A DNA stretch of 64,000 bases from Pseudarthrobacter sp. W1I19 (GCF_030817835.1 NZ_JAUSZR010000001.1:1302001-1366000), one strand, 5' to 3'. Positions 17,465 to 26,020 are shown, counted from the first letter of the stretch. A program made the numbers and translations. Notes: generated by a model not told the origin, from the sequence alone.

Positions 17465-18220
17465 TCAGTGTGTGAGGAGCTTGGAGAGGAAATCCTTGGC
17501 ACGGTCGCTCTTGGGATTGGTGAAGAACTCTTCAGGCGTGGCGTCCTCGACGATCTGGCCGTCTGCCATAAAGACCACGCGGTCGGCAGCCTTGCGGGCG
17601 AAGCCCATTTCGTGGGTGACCACGATCATGGTCATGCCCTCCTTGGCGAGCTGGACCATCACATCCAGGACCTCGTTAATCATTTCGGGGTCCAGCGCTG
17701 AGGTGGGTTCGTCGAACAGCATGACCTTGGGCTTCATGGCAAGGGCGCGGGCAATGGCGACGCGCTGCTGCTGGCCACCGGACAGCTGGGCGGGCAGCTT
17801 CGGAGCCTGGTGTCCGACTCCCACGCGTTCAAGCAGCGCCATGGCGTCCTTGTCCGCGGTGGCCTTCGCAACACCCTTGACCTTGATGGGGCCGAGCGTG
17901 ACGTTTTCGAGGATGGTTTTGTGCGCGAAGAGATTGAACGACTGGAAGACCATTCCGACGTCGGCACGGAGCTGCGCGAGTTCCTTGCCTTCCTCGGGGA
18001 GGACCTTTCCGTCGATGCTGATGGTGCCGCCTTCAATGGTTTCAAGACGGTTGATGGCGCGGCACAAGGTGGACTTACCGGAGCCCGAAGGCCCGATGAC
18101 CACAACAACCTCGCCCTTGCGGACCTGCAGATTGATGTCCTTCAAAACGTGCAGCTGGCCGTAATGCTTGTTTACGGCGTTCAGGGAGACGAGGGCATCG
18201 CCGGGCACATGAGTAGTCAT
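17465..18220 (-). CDS. gluA: Glutamate ABC transporter ATPase GluA
   Basis: ATPase of the importer and first gene of gluABCD. 251 residues. Walker [11 protein letters not shown]-loop FQSFNLF, signature LSGGQQQR, Walker [13 protein letters not shown] and the switch His in VVTHEMGFA. The C-terminus DFLSKLL is typical of the polar amino-acid family. ATG 18220 is preceded by TAGATT at exactly six bases with no ribosome-binding site, so the operon mRNA may be leaderless. It diverges from the LOG-family gene, which shows the same arrangement. Confidence 0.94.
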   Translation of the reverse strand: MTTHVPGDALVSLNAVNKHYGQLHVLKDINLQVRKGEVVVVIGPSGSGKSTLCRAINRLETIEGGTISIDGKVLPEEGKELAQLRADVGMVFQSFNLFAHKTILENVTLGPIKVKGVAKATADKDAMALLERVGVGHQAPKLPAQLSGGQQQRVAIARALAMKPKVMLFDEPTSALDPEMINEVLDVMVQLAKEGMTMIVVTHEMGFARKAADRVVFMADGQIVEDATPEEFFTNPKSDRAKDFLSKLLTH

Positions 18221-18226
18221 AGGAAG

Positions 18227-18318
18227 AATCTAGCGAACAACGGCACCTTATGACGGGAATCACCCCAGGTTCCTGCGGATCGTGATTCAAGAGATACCTC
18301 GCACGGGCAGGTTAGCCT
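18227..18318. promoter_or_regulatory. Divergent gluA / LOG-gene promoters, both leaderless type
   Basis: TAGATT (18227-18232, minus) is six bases from the gluA ATG; TAGCCT (18313-18318, plus) is six bases from the ATG at 18325. The region between them is about 80 bases. No clear -35 was seen for either. Confidence 0.55.
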
Positions 18319-18324
18319 AGGGGA

Positions 18325-19107
18325 ATGAGCATCAGTGCAGATCCGGCCAAAAACACCCAGCCGCGCCGTAAGGGACCCCTTGAGCTTCGCCGCAAGCAGG
18401 CGGCCGTGGAAATGTCCGACCAGCATCTGCTTGATACCAAGGGGCCCGGCCAGTTTGTGCACACGGATCCGTGGCGCGTCATGAGGATCCAAAGCGAATT
18501 CGTGGAGGGTTTCGGGGCCTTGGCTGACCTTGGCCCGGCCGTGAGCGTCTTCGGATCTGCCCGGACAAAGCCCGGCAGCCACTATTACGAGATGGGCGTG
18601 GAGGTGGGCCGGAAGCTGGCCGAAGCCGGTGTCGCCGTTATCACCGGAGGCGGACCTGGTTCGATGGAAGCGGCCAACCGCGGCACCGTTGAAGGCAACG
18701 GGGTGTCCGTGGGACTGGGCATCGAGCTTCCGTTTGAGCAGGGGCTGAACCAGTGGGTGGACCTGGGCATCAACTTCCGGTACTTTTTCGCCCGCAAGAC
18801 CATGTTCGTGAAATATGCCCAGGGATTCATCGTCCTGCCCGGCGGCCTTGGCACCCTGGACGAACTCTTTGAAGCCATGGTCCTGGTCCAGACCCGCAAG
18901 GTGACCTCGTTCCCGATCGTGCTGCTTGGCGTGGACTTCTGGGGCCCAATGATTGAGTGGATCAAGGGAACCCTGGTGGCCGAAGGCATGGTCTCGGCCA
19001 AGGACCTGGACTTGATCCAGGTGGTGGATGATCCGGCTGAAGCAGTGAACCGCGTGCTGGGCGTGGGGGTTACCCCTTCACTGAACGGCGAACAGCGGCC
19101 GGAGTAA
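18325..19107 (+). CDS. LOG-family (TIGR00730) nucleotide phosphoribohydrolase-like protein
   Basis: Rossmann-like protein, 260 residues. The family motif PGGLGTLDELFE is present, and the nucleotide-binding part includes GGGPGSMEAANRG. LOG proteins release cytokinin-type bases or nucleobases from 5'-monophosphates; whether this one is active on AMP-type substrates is unknown. From memory it corresponds to Rv1205, close to dapE in M. tuberculosis too. AGGGGA lies directly against the ATG, too close to act as a Shine-Dalgarno, and TAGCCT is six bases upstream. Confidence 0.88.
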   Translation: MSISADPAKNTQPRRKGPLELRRKQAAVEMSDQHLLDTKGPGQFVHTDPWRVMRIQSEFVEGFGALADLGPAVSVFGSARTKPGSHYYEMGVEVGRKLAEAGVAVITGGGPGSMEAANRGTVEGNGVSVGLGIELPFEQGLNQWVDLGINFRYFFARKTMFVKYAQGFIVLPGGLGTLDELFEAMVLVQTRKVTSFPIVLLGVDFWGPMIEWIKGTLVAEGMVSAKDLDLIQVVDDPAEAVNRVLGVGVTPSLNGEQRPE

Positions 19108-19138
19108 CCATGGCCGCCAGGTCTGGCACCATGGGGTA

Positions 19139-19651
19139 GTGAGCTTTTTCCTGGTCTTCCTTGCCGTGCTGCTGATCGGCGCCGTCATCTGGGCAAGCGT
19201 GGGGGGCCGGGCTGGCAAGCAGGGCGGCCGCCCGCTCCCGGCCGTGCTGGATGCCGGCCTGGCGGAGCCGCCGGCCAACTTGCCGCCGGTCCTTCTGCCC
19301 GCCAATGCCGTGCCCCAGGACGTGGACAGCGTCCGTTTCTCCCTGGGCCTGCGGGGCTACCGGATGGACCAGGTGGACCAGGTGCTTGACGAACTGCGGG
19401 ACCAGCTGGCGGCCAGCCGGAATGAAGTGGAAACGTTGAAGGCCCGGCTTGCGGACGTGGACCTGCAGGGCCCTGCCGCGGGGACCGAAGCAGGGGAGGC
19501 CTTGCCGGGGGACGGGGGCCCGGAAGCACCTGAACCTGGAAACAACAGACCTGGAACTTCTGGGCCCGGTACACCTGTGCCCGGCGCAGCTGTGCCCGGC
19601 CCACATGAACCGGGTGCAGGGCAGCCGGCAGCAGGGGAGGGCCAGGCTTGA
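19139..19651 (+). CDS. Membrane-anchored DivIVA-domain-like protein
   Basis: 170 residues. An N-terminal membrane helix (FFLVFLAVLLIGAVIWASV) is followed by a basic stretch, then a short DivIVA-like motif (VRFSLGLRGYRMDQVDQVLD) leading into a coiled coil (ELRDQLAASRNEVETLKARL). The C-terminal third is Pro/Gly-rich low complexity (GPGTPVPGAAVPGPHEPG), probably disordered. The DivIVA motif suggests recruitment to curved membrane or to the growth machinery; this is inference. GTG start. The end overlaps the following glycosyltransferase-like gene by TTGA, so the two are translationally coupled. Confidence 0.8.
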   Translation: MSFFLVFLAVLLIGAVIWASVGGRAGKQGGRPLPAVLDAGLAEPPANLPPVLLPANAVPQDVDSVRFSLGLRGYRMDQVDQVLDELRDQLAASRNEVETLKARLADVDLQGPAAGTEAGEALPGDGGPEAPEPGNNRPGTSGPGTPVPGAAVPGPHEPGAGQPAAGEGQA

Positions 19652-20895
19652 GTACTGCCACTGGCCGCCGCACGGGAGTGGCGGCGTCGGTCCACTCATT
19701 GTCGCTCCGCTACCGCGCGGCCGTCCGGGGCTGGCCCTGGTGGCTGCAGGTCACCGCCATCTATGTCATGGCCCGGCTCGTCAGTGCCGGCATTTTTATG
19801 GCAGCGGCCCTGCACCAGGGACCCAACCCCTGGTTCGCGCCAAAACCTGACTACTGGAATTTCATCAACATCTGGGACGCCCGGTGGTACGCCAGGGTCA
19901 TCGAGGGCGGCTACCCCACCACCCTTCCCGTGGATGCCGCAGGCAACGTGCAGGAGAACACGTGGGCGTTTTATCCCCTGTACCCGTCCCTGGCGGGCGG
20001 ACTGGGCAGCCTCACGGGGTTGAGTCCGGCCGCCTCGCTGACCATTATCGCGATGCTGTCCGGCCTGGGCGCCGCGCTGGTGGTCTACACGCTGTTCCGG
20101 CATTTGGCGTCCCACGGGACGTCAATGTGGGGAGTGGCCTTCTTCGCCACGTTCCCCGTGTCAGCCGTGCTCCAGGTCCCCTACGGCGAGCCGCTGTCGC
20201 TGCTGCTGCTCGCCGCTGCTCTGCTGCTGGTGATCCGGCGCGAGTACCTGTGGGCCATCCCGGTGGTGGTGCTGCTGTGTCTTTCCCGCCCGGTGGGAGT
20301 TCCCTTCGCCGCGACGCTGGGCATCCTGTTGATCTTCCGCCTTGTCCAGCGCCTCCGGCGCAGCGAAACGGGAGGGCATACAACGCCGGACCTCGTGGCC
20401 CTCACCACGCTGACCGCTGTGGCAGGCGCCTCGGCGTTGGCCTGGCCCGCCGCTGCCTGGGCAGCCACGGGGGATATCCAGGCCTATACCAAGACCGAAA
20501 CCGTGTGGCGGGGCCATGACCTGGTTCCCTTCAAGCCCTGGTTCGATACCGGGGTGGACCTCTTCGGTCCGGTGCTGGGCATCCTGGCGCCGTTCGTTTT
20601 TGTGGCCCTCTTCGCGGCCGTGCTGTACCTGCCCCCGGTGGTCCGTCTCGGCGTCGAACTCCGCCTGTGGTGCGCCTGCTACATGGGGTACCTGGTCACG
20701 TTCCTCCACCCGCAGACCAGTACTTTCCGGATGCTGCTGCCGCTTTTTCCGTTGGCGCTGGGGGCCGCGCTGCTGTCCCGGTCCAAGGCTTACCGGGGGA
20801 CCGTTGTGGTGATGTTCCTGCTGCTGCAGATCGTGTGGATTGTGTGGCTGTGGGCCTGGGCGCAATTGCCGGGCGGAGGCGATTATCCGCCGTAG
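19648..20895 (+). CDS. PIG-V-like membrane mannosyltransferase
   Basis: Polytopic membrane protein, 415 residues with about eight to ten helices. The first loop contains NIWDARWYARVIEGGYP, the Asp/Arg-Trp-Tyr pattern of PIG-V/GT-C glycosyltransferases that use polyprenyl-phosphate sugars, followed by FYPLYPSLAGGLG. A later conserved segment is FLHPQTSTFRMLLPLFPLAL. Probably adds mannose to a cell-envelope lipid or polymer; the acceptor is unknown. TTG 19648 is inferred from the 4-base overlap with the previous stop and GGGGAGGG upstream. Coupling to the DivIVA-like protein suggests work at the growing envelope. Confidence 0.8.
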   Translation: MSTATGRRTGVAASVHSLSLRYRAAVRGWPWWLQVTAIYVMARLVSAGIFMAAALHQGPNPWFAPKPDYWNFINIWDARWYARVIEGGYPTTLPVDAAGNVQENTWAFYPLYPSLAGGLGSLTGLSPAASLTIIAMLSGLGAALVVYTLFRHLASHGTSMWGVAFFATFPVSAVLQVPYGEPLSLLLLAAALLLVIRREYLWAIPVVVLLCLSRPVGVPFAATLGILLIFRLVQRLRRSETGGHTTPDLVALTTLTAVAGASALAWPAAAWAATGDIQAYTKTETVWRGHDLVPFKPWFDTGVDLFGPVLGILAPFVFVALFAAVLYLPPVVRLGVELRLWCACYMGYLVTFLHPQTSTFRMLLPLFPLALGAALLSRSKAYRGTVVVMFLLLQIVWIVWLWAWAQLPGGGDYPP

Positions 20896-21129
20896 AATTT
20901 TCGACTTCTTTGCTGGTCAAGGTGCAAATTGCGCCGTGCCGGAAATGTCCATCGATTAGCTACGCGCGGGTAATTCCGCGATAATGGTAGGTAAGCAAGG
21001 ACAAAAAGCATTTCAGAATACGCGCGGCCCTGGCGGTGTCCACCCACTCCGTCATGGCAGCTTGATCTACATGCGGACACAGCCCGCCCGGGCTGATCAG
21101 TCCTGGGACTAAATGGAGGGGAATTCCTC

Positions 21130-21297
21130 ATGGCGGCTATGAAACCACGCACCGGCGACGGCCCAATGGAAGTCACCAAGGAGGGCCGCAGCCTGATCAT
21201 GCGCGTCCCGCTCGAAGGCGGCGGGCGCCTGGTGGTCGAACTGAATGCTGCCGAAGCGGCCAACCTTAGGGAATGCCTGGTCGGCGTCACCGAATAA
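21130..21297 (+). CDS. DUF3117 small protein, 55 aa
   Basis: Encodes MAAMKPRTGDGPMEVTKEGR, then a strand-rich part (LIMRVPLEGGGRLVVEL) and a short helix (AAEAANLRECL). This matches the DUF3117 family, a small cytoplasmic protein found widely in actinobacteria with unknown function (from memory, Rv1211). GGAGGGG nine bases before ATG 21130 supports the start, and a strong terminator follows at once. Monocistronic, with a 234-base upstream region that shows no other gene; GATAAT at 20980-20985 is a possible -10. Confidence 0.93.
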   Translation: MAAMKPRTGDGPMEVTKEGRSLIMRVPLEGGGRLVVELNAAEAANLRECLVGVTE

Positions 21298-21305
21298 TCA
21301 TGCGG

Positions 21306-21352
21306 GACAGGGTCCGCAGCCTCGAAAGGCTGCGGATCCTGTCTTATTTTTT
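21306..21352. terminator. Strong bidirectional terminator after the DUF3117 gene
   Basis: GACAGGGTCCGCAGCCT, loop CGAA, AGGCTGCGGATCCTGTC (one G-T mismatch), then TTATTTTTTG. The T-run overlaps the stop codon of the opposing methyltransferase gene. Confidence 0.9.
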
Positions 21353-21976
21353 GACCGCTACGAGCAGGCCGTCGCCGGTGGGAAGCATGGCTGAAGCCAG
21401 CCGGTCGTCGTCGCGGATGCTTTTGCCCACCTGGCGCAGGACCACTGTGGTTGCTTCGCGGCCGGCAGGGTTGGCCACCTTGTCCTTGTCCAGGGCGTCG
21501 TTGATGATGAGCAGGCCGGCGGGCTTCAGGAGCCGGATGGCCTGCTCCACGTAGCCGGGCAGACCGGGTTTGTCTGCGTCGATGAAAACGAGGTCGTACG
21601 CGCTGTCAGTGAGCCGCGGCAGCACGTCGCCTGCGCGGCCGGAGATGGTGCGCGTCCGGTTGGCGGGGCTGCCTGCCTCCGAAAAGGCTTCGCGGGCGGC
21701 CTTGAGGTGTTCAACGTCAACATCGATGGTGGTCAGGACGGCCTGCGGACCGAGGCCCCGGAGCAGGCAGACGCCCGACACTCCGGCTCCGGTTCCGATT
21801 TCGACGGCGGTCTGGGCTTTGGAGGCCGCTGCCAGTACGGTGAGGACGGCTCCCACGCCGGGCCCGATGGGGGTGACACCGAGTTCGAAGGAGCGCTCCC
21901 GGGCCCGAAGCATGACCTCATCCTCAGCGGGCAGATCTTCTGCATAGGACCAGCTGGTGGACTTGTCGGCGCTCAT
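21344..21976 (-). CDS. Class I SAM-dependent O-methyltransferase (Rv1220c type)
   Basis: Cation-dependent O-methyltransferase family 3, 210 residues. SAM-binding motif I is VEIGTGAGVSGVCLL, motif II TIDVDVEHLKAARE, the metal-binding region YDLVFIDADKPG, and LLIINDALDKDKV follows. The start at 21976 (MSADKSTSW) gives the normal family length; the 22-residue in-frame extension is Pro/Arg-rich. It diverges from sigE, an arrangement I recall from mycobacteria. The methyl acceptor is unknown; catechol-like small molecules are typical of the family. Confidence 0.88.
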   Translation of the reverse strand: MSADKSTSWSYAEDLPAEDEVMLRARERSFELGVTPIGPGVGAVLTVLAAASKAQTAVEIGTGAGVSGVCLLRGLGPQAVLTTIDVDVEHLKAAREAFSEAGSPANRTRTISGRAGDVLPRLTDSAYDLVFIDADKPGLPGYVEQAIRLLKPAGLLIINDALDKDKVANPAGREATTVVLRQVGKSIRDDDRLASAMLPTGDGLLVAVKK

Positions 21977-22206
21977 GGATGTTCGCTTTCTGGGCGGGAG
22001 GGGGGAGTATCCTCTACAGCCTACTGTGTCCGGTGCCGGCAACCGGGAAGGCGGGCTGTTGCGCCTACGGCTGAAGTTATCCTGCAGTCAGGAAATTCCC
22101 AGCCAAGTTTGAAATGATTATTATCCGCTCATCCATAGGGTGGTCGGCGCCGAATCAGAGATGTCAACAGTATCCGGGCGTTAGCATTCCACGAGGGGAG
22201 TGGACG

Positions 22207-22821
22207 ATGTCATCATCAGTTGTGGCACCTGTCCCTGCAGCACATCATGCCGAGGCTGAGTGGGTCCGTCCCACTTGGGAGGAAGTGGTGACCAACCACT
22301 CCGCCAAGGTGTACCGGCTGGCCTACCGCCTGACCGGAAACAAGTTCGACGCCGAAGACCTCACCCAGGAGGTTTTTGTCCGCGTCTTCCGGTCGCTGGA
22401 GAACTTCAAGCCCGGAACGCTGGATGGCTGGCTCCACCGCATCACCACCAACCTCTTCCTGGACCAGGCGCGCCGGAAAACCCGGATCCGCTTCGATGCC
22501 CTTGCCGAGGACGCCGAGTCGAGGATCCCCGGGCGTGAACCCGGCCCGGAACAGAGCTTTGAGCTGAACAACCTCGACCTCGACGTCCAGGCGGCGCTTG
22601 AGGAACTCCCGCCAGACTTCCGGGCCGCCGTGGTGCTCTGCGACCTCGAGGGTTTGTCCTACGACGAGGTGGCGGAAGCCCTGGGCGTCAAGCTGGGTAC
22701 GGTCCGTTCGCGGATCCACCGTGGCAGGACCATGCTCCGCGAGAAGCTCGCCCACCGCGATCCGCGTCCGCAGCAGTCCCGGCCCAAGCTGTCGCTGCCG
22801 CGCATCGCCGGCATCCTCTGA
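22207..22821 (+). CDS. sigE: ECF RNA polymerase sigma factor SigE
   Basis: Extracytoplasmic-stress sigma factor, 204 residues. Region 2: [20 protein letters not shown] and [12 protein letters not shown]. Region 4: [20 protein letters not shown] and [23 protein letters not shown] 22207 has GAGGGGAG upstream; the longer in-frame start at 22114 is rejected because its extra residues are unlike the family. Followed after seven bases by its probable zinc anti-sigma factor, then tatB. Synteny with M. tuberculosis sigE-rseA-htrA-tatB supports the name, though no htrA is present here. Confidence 0.93.
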   Translation: MSSSVVAPVPAAHHAEAEWVRPTWEEVVTNHSAKVYRLAYRLTGNKFDAEDLTQEVFVRVFRSLENFKPGTLDGWLHRITTNLFLDQARRKTRIRFDALAEDAESRIPGREPGPEQSFELNNLDLDVQAALEELPPDFRAAVVLCDLEGLSYDEVAEALGVKLGTVRSRIHRGRTMLREKLAHRDPRPQQSRPKLSLPRIAGIL

Positions 22822-22828
22822 ACGGCGC

Positions 22829-23680
22829 ATGAGGCCCCAGTTTCCGCTCGGCCGCAGGCATCAGCGCACCGCCAGCCACATCCAGTCGTGCCACGAATGC
22901 GCCTCGGCCCTGCGCCGGGAGCGCCAGTACTTGGAGCGGCTGCGGGAAGCCCCCATACCGCCGGCAAGCGATGACCTGACCGCCCGGCTCCTCGCCAGGA
23001 CCCAGGAGTTGGCGGCGCAGCCCCCGCTTCCCCACACCCACCGCCAGGCTCCCCGGGCAGCAGTCCGTATCCTGGCGATGTCTGCCGGCGGAACAGTGGC
23101 TGCGGCCGGCGTTCTCGCGGCCGGCGCGTTTGCGGTCGCCGGTGACCCTGCCGGGCCCGGCGGATCTGTGGCGGCCGCCACCCTCGCCCACGTGTCCTCG
23201 CAGACACCGGCCGACGGCAGGCCACTGAGCGCTGAGCGGCTGTCCGCCCTGCGGACCGAGGGCTGGGTATGCCCGGACCTTGAGGCAATGGGATTCCACC
23301 TCGAGTCAGCAAAGGCAATGGTGCTGGAGGGCGGGCCCGCCGTCGAGCTGAAGCTTTCCGACGGGACGCACTACGCAACGGTCACTGAACGCCATAGCGC
23401 AGGGCCGGAAGCTGAGGCTGACGTGGAGCCGCTGCAGGTCCTCGCGTCCTCGCCCTGGTCGGCCACCTACCGGGCGCCGGGACGGACGTTCACCTACCAG
23501 TCCAACCTGCCGGCAGAGCAAGCCGACGATGCCGTCCCCATCCTGCAGCAGTTGAGCGAGCGCGCGGCCGAAGGTGTTTTTGCCGAAGCCGTGGACCGGC
23601 CTCCGTCGCAGGGCGGGGAGCCCGTTGCAACCCGGCTGCAGCGCGGATTGAACAAGATCGTGGCTCTTTTTATCCCCTAA
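22829..23680 (+). CDS. rseA: Zinc-binding (ZAS) anti-sigma factor, RseA-like
   Basis: Membrane-anchored inhibitor of SigE. 283 residues. The ZAS signature H17-x3-C21-x2-C24 (HIQSCHEC) lies in a helical N-terminal domain. One membrane helix (VRILAMSAGGTVAAAGVLAA) follows at about residue 80, then an external domain of about 150 residues (LRTEGWVCPDLEAMGFHLES, YATVTERHS). M. tuberculosis RseA is shorter, so the external sensor domain is an expansion. ATG 22829 is 7 bases after the sigE stop; no good Shine-Dalgarno is seen, so translation is probably coupled. Confidence 0.88.
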   Translation: MRPQFPLGRRHQRTASHIQSCHECASALRRERQYLERLREAPIPPASDDLTARLLARTQELAAQPPLPHTHRQAPRAAVRILAMSAGGTVAAAGVLAAGAFAVAGDPAGPGGSVAAATLAHVSSQTPADGRPLSAERLSALRTEGWVCPDLEAMGFHLESAKAMVLEGGPAVELKLSDGTHYATVTERHSAGPEAEADVEPLQVLASSPWSATYRAPGRTFTYQSNLPAEQADDAVPILQQLSERAAEGVFAEAVDRPPSQGGEPVATRLQRGLNKIVALFIP

Positions 23681-23736
23681 TGGGGACGGATTCCGCCGGC
23701 TACGGACGGGAATCGTCACTGGCAGCCCGGAGAGGG

Positions 23737-23742
23737 TAATCT
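23737..23742 (+). promoter_or_regulatory. -10 box (TAATCT) upstream of tatB
   Basis: TAATCT, seven bases (TCCTAAA), then GTG. tatB may have its own leaderless transcript besides read-through from sigE-rseA. Confidence 0.4.
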
Positions 23743-23749
23743 TCCTAAA

Positions 23750-24163
23750 GTGTTTGGAATCAACGGCCCGGAGTTCTTCCTTCTGCTGATCATTGGCGTC
23801 CTCGTGATCGGTCCCCAGCGGCTGCCCGAATACACGCAGAAACTGGCCAACCTGGTCAAGGAAGTACGCCGGATGGCCTCTGGTGCGCGCGAACAGATCA
23901 AGGAAGAAGTGGGGATCGACATCGACGATGTCGACTGGAAGAAGTACGATCCCCGCCAGTACGATCCCCGGCGCATCATCAAGGAAGCGCTGCTCGACGA
24001 CGACACCAAGCCCGTCAGCGCCGGTGCGCCCGCAGCCGTTGCTGCTGTCTCGGGTGCGGCTGCCGTCGCCGCAGCTGACACTGCCGCTGCCCAGCGGCCC
24101 GAGCGGGTGCTGCAGACGCTGCCGCCCGGCGAAGCCGCACCGTACGATACGGAAGCCACCTAG
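23750..24163 (+). CDS. tatB: Twin-arginine translocase subunit TatB
   Basis: Receptor component of the Tat folded-protein exporter. 137 residues. The N-terminal membrane helix with the conserved Glu (FGINGPEFFLLLIIGVLVIG), hinge PQRLPEY and amphipathic helix TQKLANLVKEVRRMASGARE are diagnostic. An acidic DDVDWKKYDPRQYDPRR region follows, then a variable Ala-rich tail. It lies 70 bases after the anti-sigma gene. GTG start. TatA or TatE is less likely given the VKEVRRMA amphipathic helix and sigE context. Confidence 0.93.
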   Translation: MFGINGPEFFLLLIIGVLVIGPQRLPEYTQKLANLVKEVRRMASGAREQIKEEVGIDIDDVDWKKYDPRQYDPRRIIKEALLDDDTKPVSAGAPAAVAAVSGAAAVAAADTAAAQRPERVLQTLPPGEAAPYDTEAT

Positions 24164-24181
24164 CCAACCGTCCGGGGAAGG

Positions 24182-25321
24182 TCAGCGCGGCTGCAGCCCC
24201 AGCTTCATTCCCGCCAGGCCGCGCGGCCTGGCAGCCAGCCGGCCGGCAATCGCCGAAAGCGCCTCAGCAGCGGGTGTGCCTGACTGGCCCAGCACGATAG
24301 GCTCCCCGGTGTCGCCGCCCTCCCGCAGCTTGATATCGAGCGGAATCTGCCCGAGCAGCGGAACATCTTCGCCTATGGTTGCCGTCAGCCTCTCCGCAAG
24401 CACCGTCCCGCCGCCGCTTCCGAACAAATCCATCCGGCTGCCGTCGGGCATTTCCAGGTACGACATGTTCTCGATAACGCCGGCCACCTTCTGACCCGTC
24501 TGGGTGGCGATGGCGCCGGCGCGCTCGGCGACGTCCGCCGCAGCTGCCTGCGGCGTGGTGACCACCAGGATCTCGGCCTTCGGCAGCAGCTGGGCCACGG
24601 AGATGGCGATGTCGCCGGTGCCGGGCGGCAGGTCCAGGAACAGGGCATCCAGGTCGCCGAAGTACACATCAGTCAGGAACTGCTCCAGGGCGCGGTGCAG
24701 CATGGGACCCCGCCAGGCCACCGGCTGGTTGCCGCTGACGAACATCCCTATGGAAATGACCTTCACGCCGTAGGCAACGGGCGGAAGGATCATGTCGTCC
24801 ACGCGGGTGGGCGCCTGGGTGATCCCCATCAGCGCGGGCACCGAGAAGCCGTAGACGTCGGCGTCCACGATGCCTACCCTCAGCCCCTGGGCGGCCAAGG
24901 CGCAGGCCAGGTTGACGGTCACCGAGGACTTTCCGACGCCGCCCTTGCCGCTTGCCACCGCGTACACCTTGGTCAGGGAATCGGGCTGGTTGAACGGGAT
25001 GCCGCGCTGGCCTCCGGCGCCGCGGAGCAGCTCCTTGAGGGCGTCACGCTGTTCCTGGGTCATCACTTTGAGGACGACGTTGACGGCGGTCACCCCGGGG
25101 ACTGCCTGCAGCGCCTTGGTGGCGTCCGCGGTGATGGTATCCCGCAACGGGCAGCCGGCGATGGTGAGCAGGACGGCGAGGGTGACCCGGCCGTCGTCGG
25201 CAATTTCCACTGACTCCACCATGCCCAGTTCGGTGATGGGCCGGCGGAGTTCGGGATCAATGACGGTGGCCAGGGCAGCGTTGACCGCCTCAGGGGAAGG
25301 GCTGGCGGGAAGTGCGCTCAA
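24182..25321 (-). CDS. mrp: Mrp/NBP35-family P-loop ATPase (Fe-S carrier type)
   Basis: 379 residues. N-terminal MIP18-like domain (LATVIDPELRRPITELGM, then LLTIAGCPLRDTI), then the deviant Walker A ASGKGGVGKSSVTVNLA, switch region VDADVYGFSVPALMG and LFLDLPPGTGDIAIS. Family members carry or insert Fe-S clusters. The C-terminal CxxC that bridges the cluster in many members is absent: ENMSYLEMPDGSRMDLFG occupies that place, as I recall for other actinobacterial Mrp. TTG 25321 follows the DUF1003 stop directly (TAATTG) with AGGA upstream, so it is translated by coupling. Convergent with tatB. Confidence 0.92.
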   Translation of the reverse strand: MSALPASPSPEAVNAALATVIDPELRRPITELGMVESVEIADDGRVTLAVLLTIAGCPLRDTITADATKALQAVPGVTAVNVVLKVMTQEQRDALKELLRGAGGQRGIPFNQPDSLTKVYAVASGKGGVGKSSVTVNLACALAAQGLRVGIVDADVYGFSVPALMGITQAPTRVDDMILPPVAYGVKVISIGMFVSGNQPVAWRGPMLHRALEQFLTDVYFGDLDALFLDLPPGTGDIAISVAQLLPKAEILVVTTPQAAAADVAERAGAIATQTGQKVAGVIENMSYLEMPDGSRMDLFGSGGGTVLAERLTATIGEDVPLLGQIPLDIKLREGGDTGEPIVLGQSGTPAAEALSAIAGRLAARPRGLAGMKLGLQPR

Positions 25322-26020
25322 TTAACGTTCCTGGGTTGAATGGCCCGGTTTGACCCGGGGAATCTGCTGGGTGCGCGGGTTCCGCTGCCGCTCACGCTGT
25401 TCCTTGAGCTTTTCCCGGACTTTGTCACGCGGAGACTCGTGCTGCCCCTGGCCGGTTGAATCGTGGGTGCGTAGTTCTTCCTGGGCTTCCAGCATGTCTT
25501 CCAGGAGCGAGCGCAGTTCGGCGCGGACGTAGTCGCGGGTTGCCACCTCGCGCAGGGCGATACGCAGCGAGGCCAGTTCACGGGTCAGGTACTCGGTATC
25601 GGACAGGTTGCGTTCCGCGCGCTGGCGGTCCTGCTGCAGCGAGACGCGGTCGCGGTCGTCCTGGCGGTTTTGCGCGAGCAGCAGCAGCGGCGCGGCGTAG
25701 GACGCCTGCAGGGACAACATCAGGGTCAGCAGGGTAAAACCGAGGTCGCGGGAGTCGAACTGCCATTCCAGCGGAGCCCACGTGTTCCAGGCAAGCCAGA
25801 CAACAACGAACACCGTCATGTACACCAGGAACTGAGGCGTGCCCATAAACCGGGCAAAGCCTTCAGTGGCGTGGCCAAACGCGTCCGGGTCCGGCGAGAA
25901 CTTGGGCAAAATCCGCTGGCGGCCGCTCAGCGGTGTATCGAGGCTGCCCACCGGCGGCGCCTTGGGTGAGGGCCGCTGGCCGGGGTTCTTTGGAATGCTG
26001 TTGTCAGCCAATACGGCCAC
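25322..26020 (-). CDS. DUF1003 membrane protein
   Basis: 232 residues. Two membrane helices (FLVYMTVFVVVWLAWNTWAP and FTLLTLMLSLQASYAAPLLL) are followed by the DUF1003 signature AQNRQDDRDR and a coiled-coil region (LSDTEYLTRELASLRIALRE), ending in a charged tail. Function is unknown. GTG 26020 lies inside the end of the MgtE-like gene (17-base overlap); a TTG at 26011 is an alternative. Located between an MgtE-like soluble protein and Mrp in a tight operon. Since the MgtE-like protein lacks its own membrane channel, the two products may form a complex; that is inference. Confidence 0.88.
   Translation of the reverse strand: MAVLADNSIPKNPGQRPSPKAPPVGSLDTPLSGRQRILPKFSPDPDAFGHATEGFARFMGTPQFLVYMTVFVVVWLAWNTWAPLEWQFDSRDLGFTLLTLMLSLQASYAAPLLLLAQNRQDDRDRVSLQQDRQRAERNLSDTEYLTRELASLRIALREVATRDYVRAELRSLLEDMLEAQEELRTHDSTGQGQHESPRDKVREKLKEQRERQRNPRTQQIPRVKPGHSTQER

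Noticed and set aside
22114..22206. Upstream sigE start
   Set aside because: ATG 22207 has GAGGGGAG upstream and gives the normal ECF length; the extra residues are not sigma-like.
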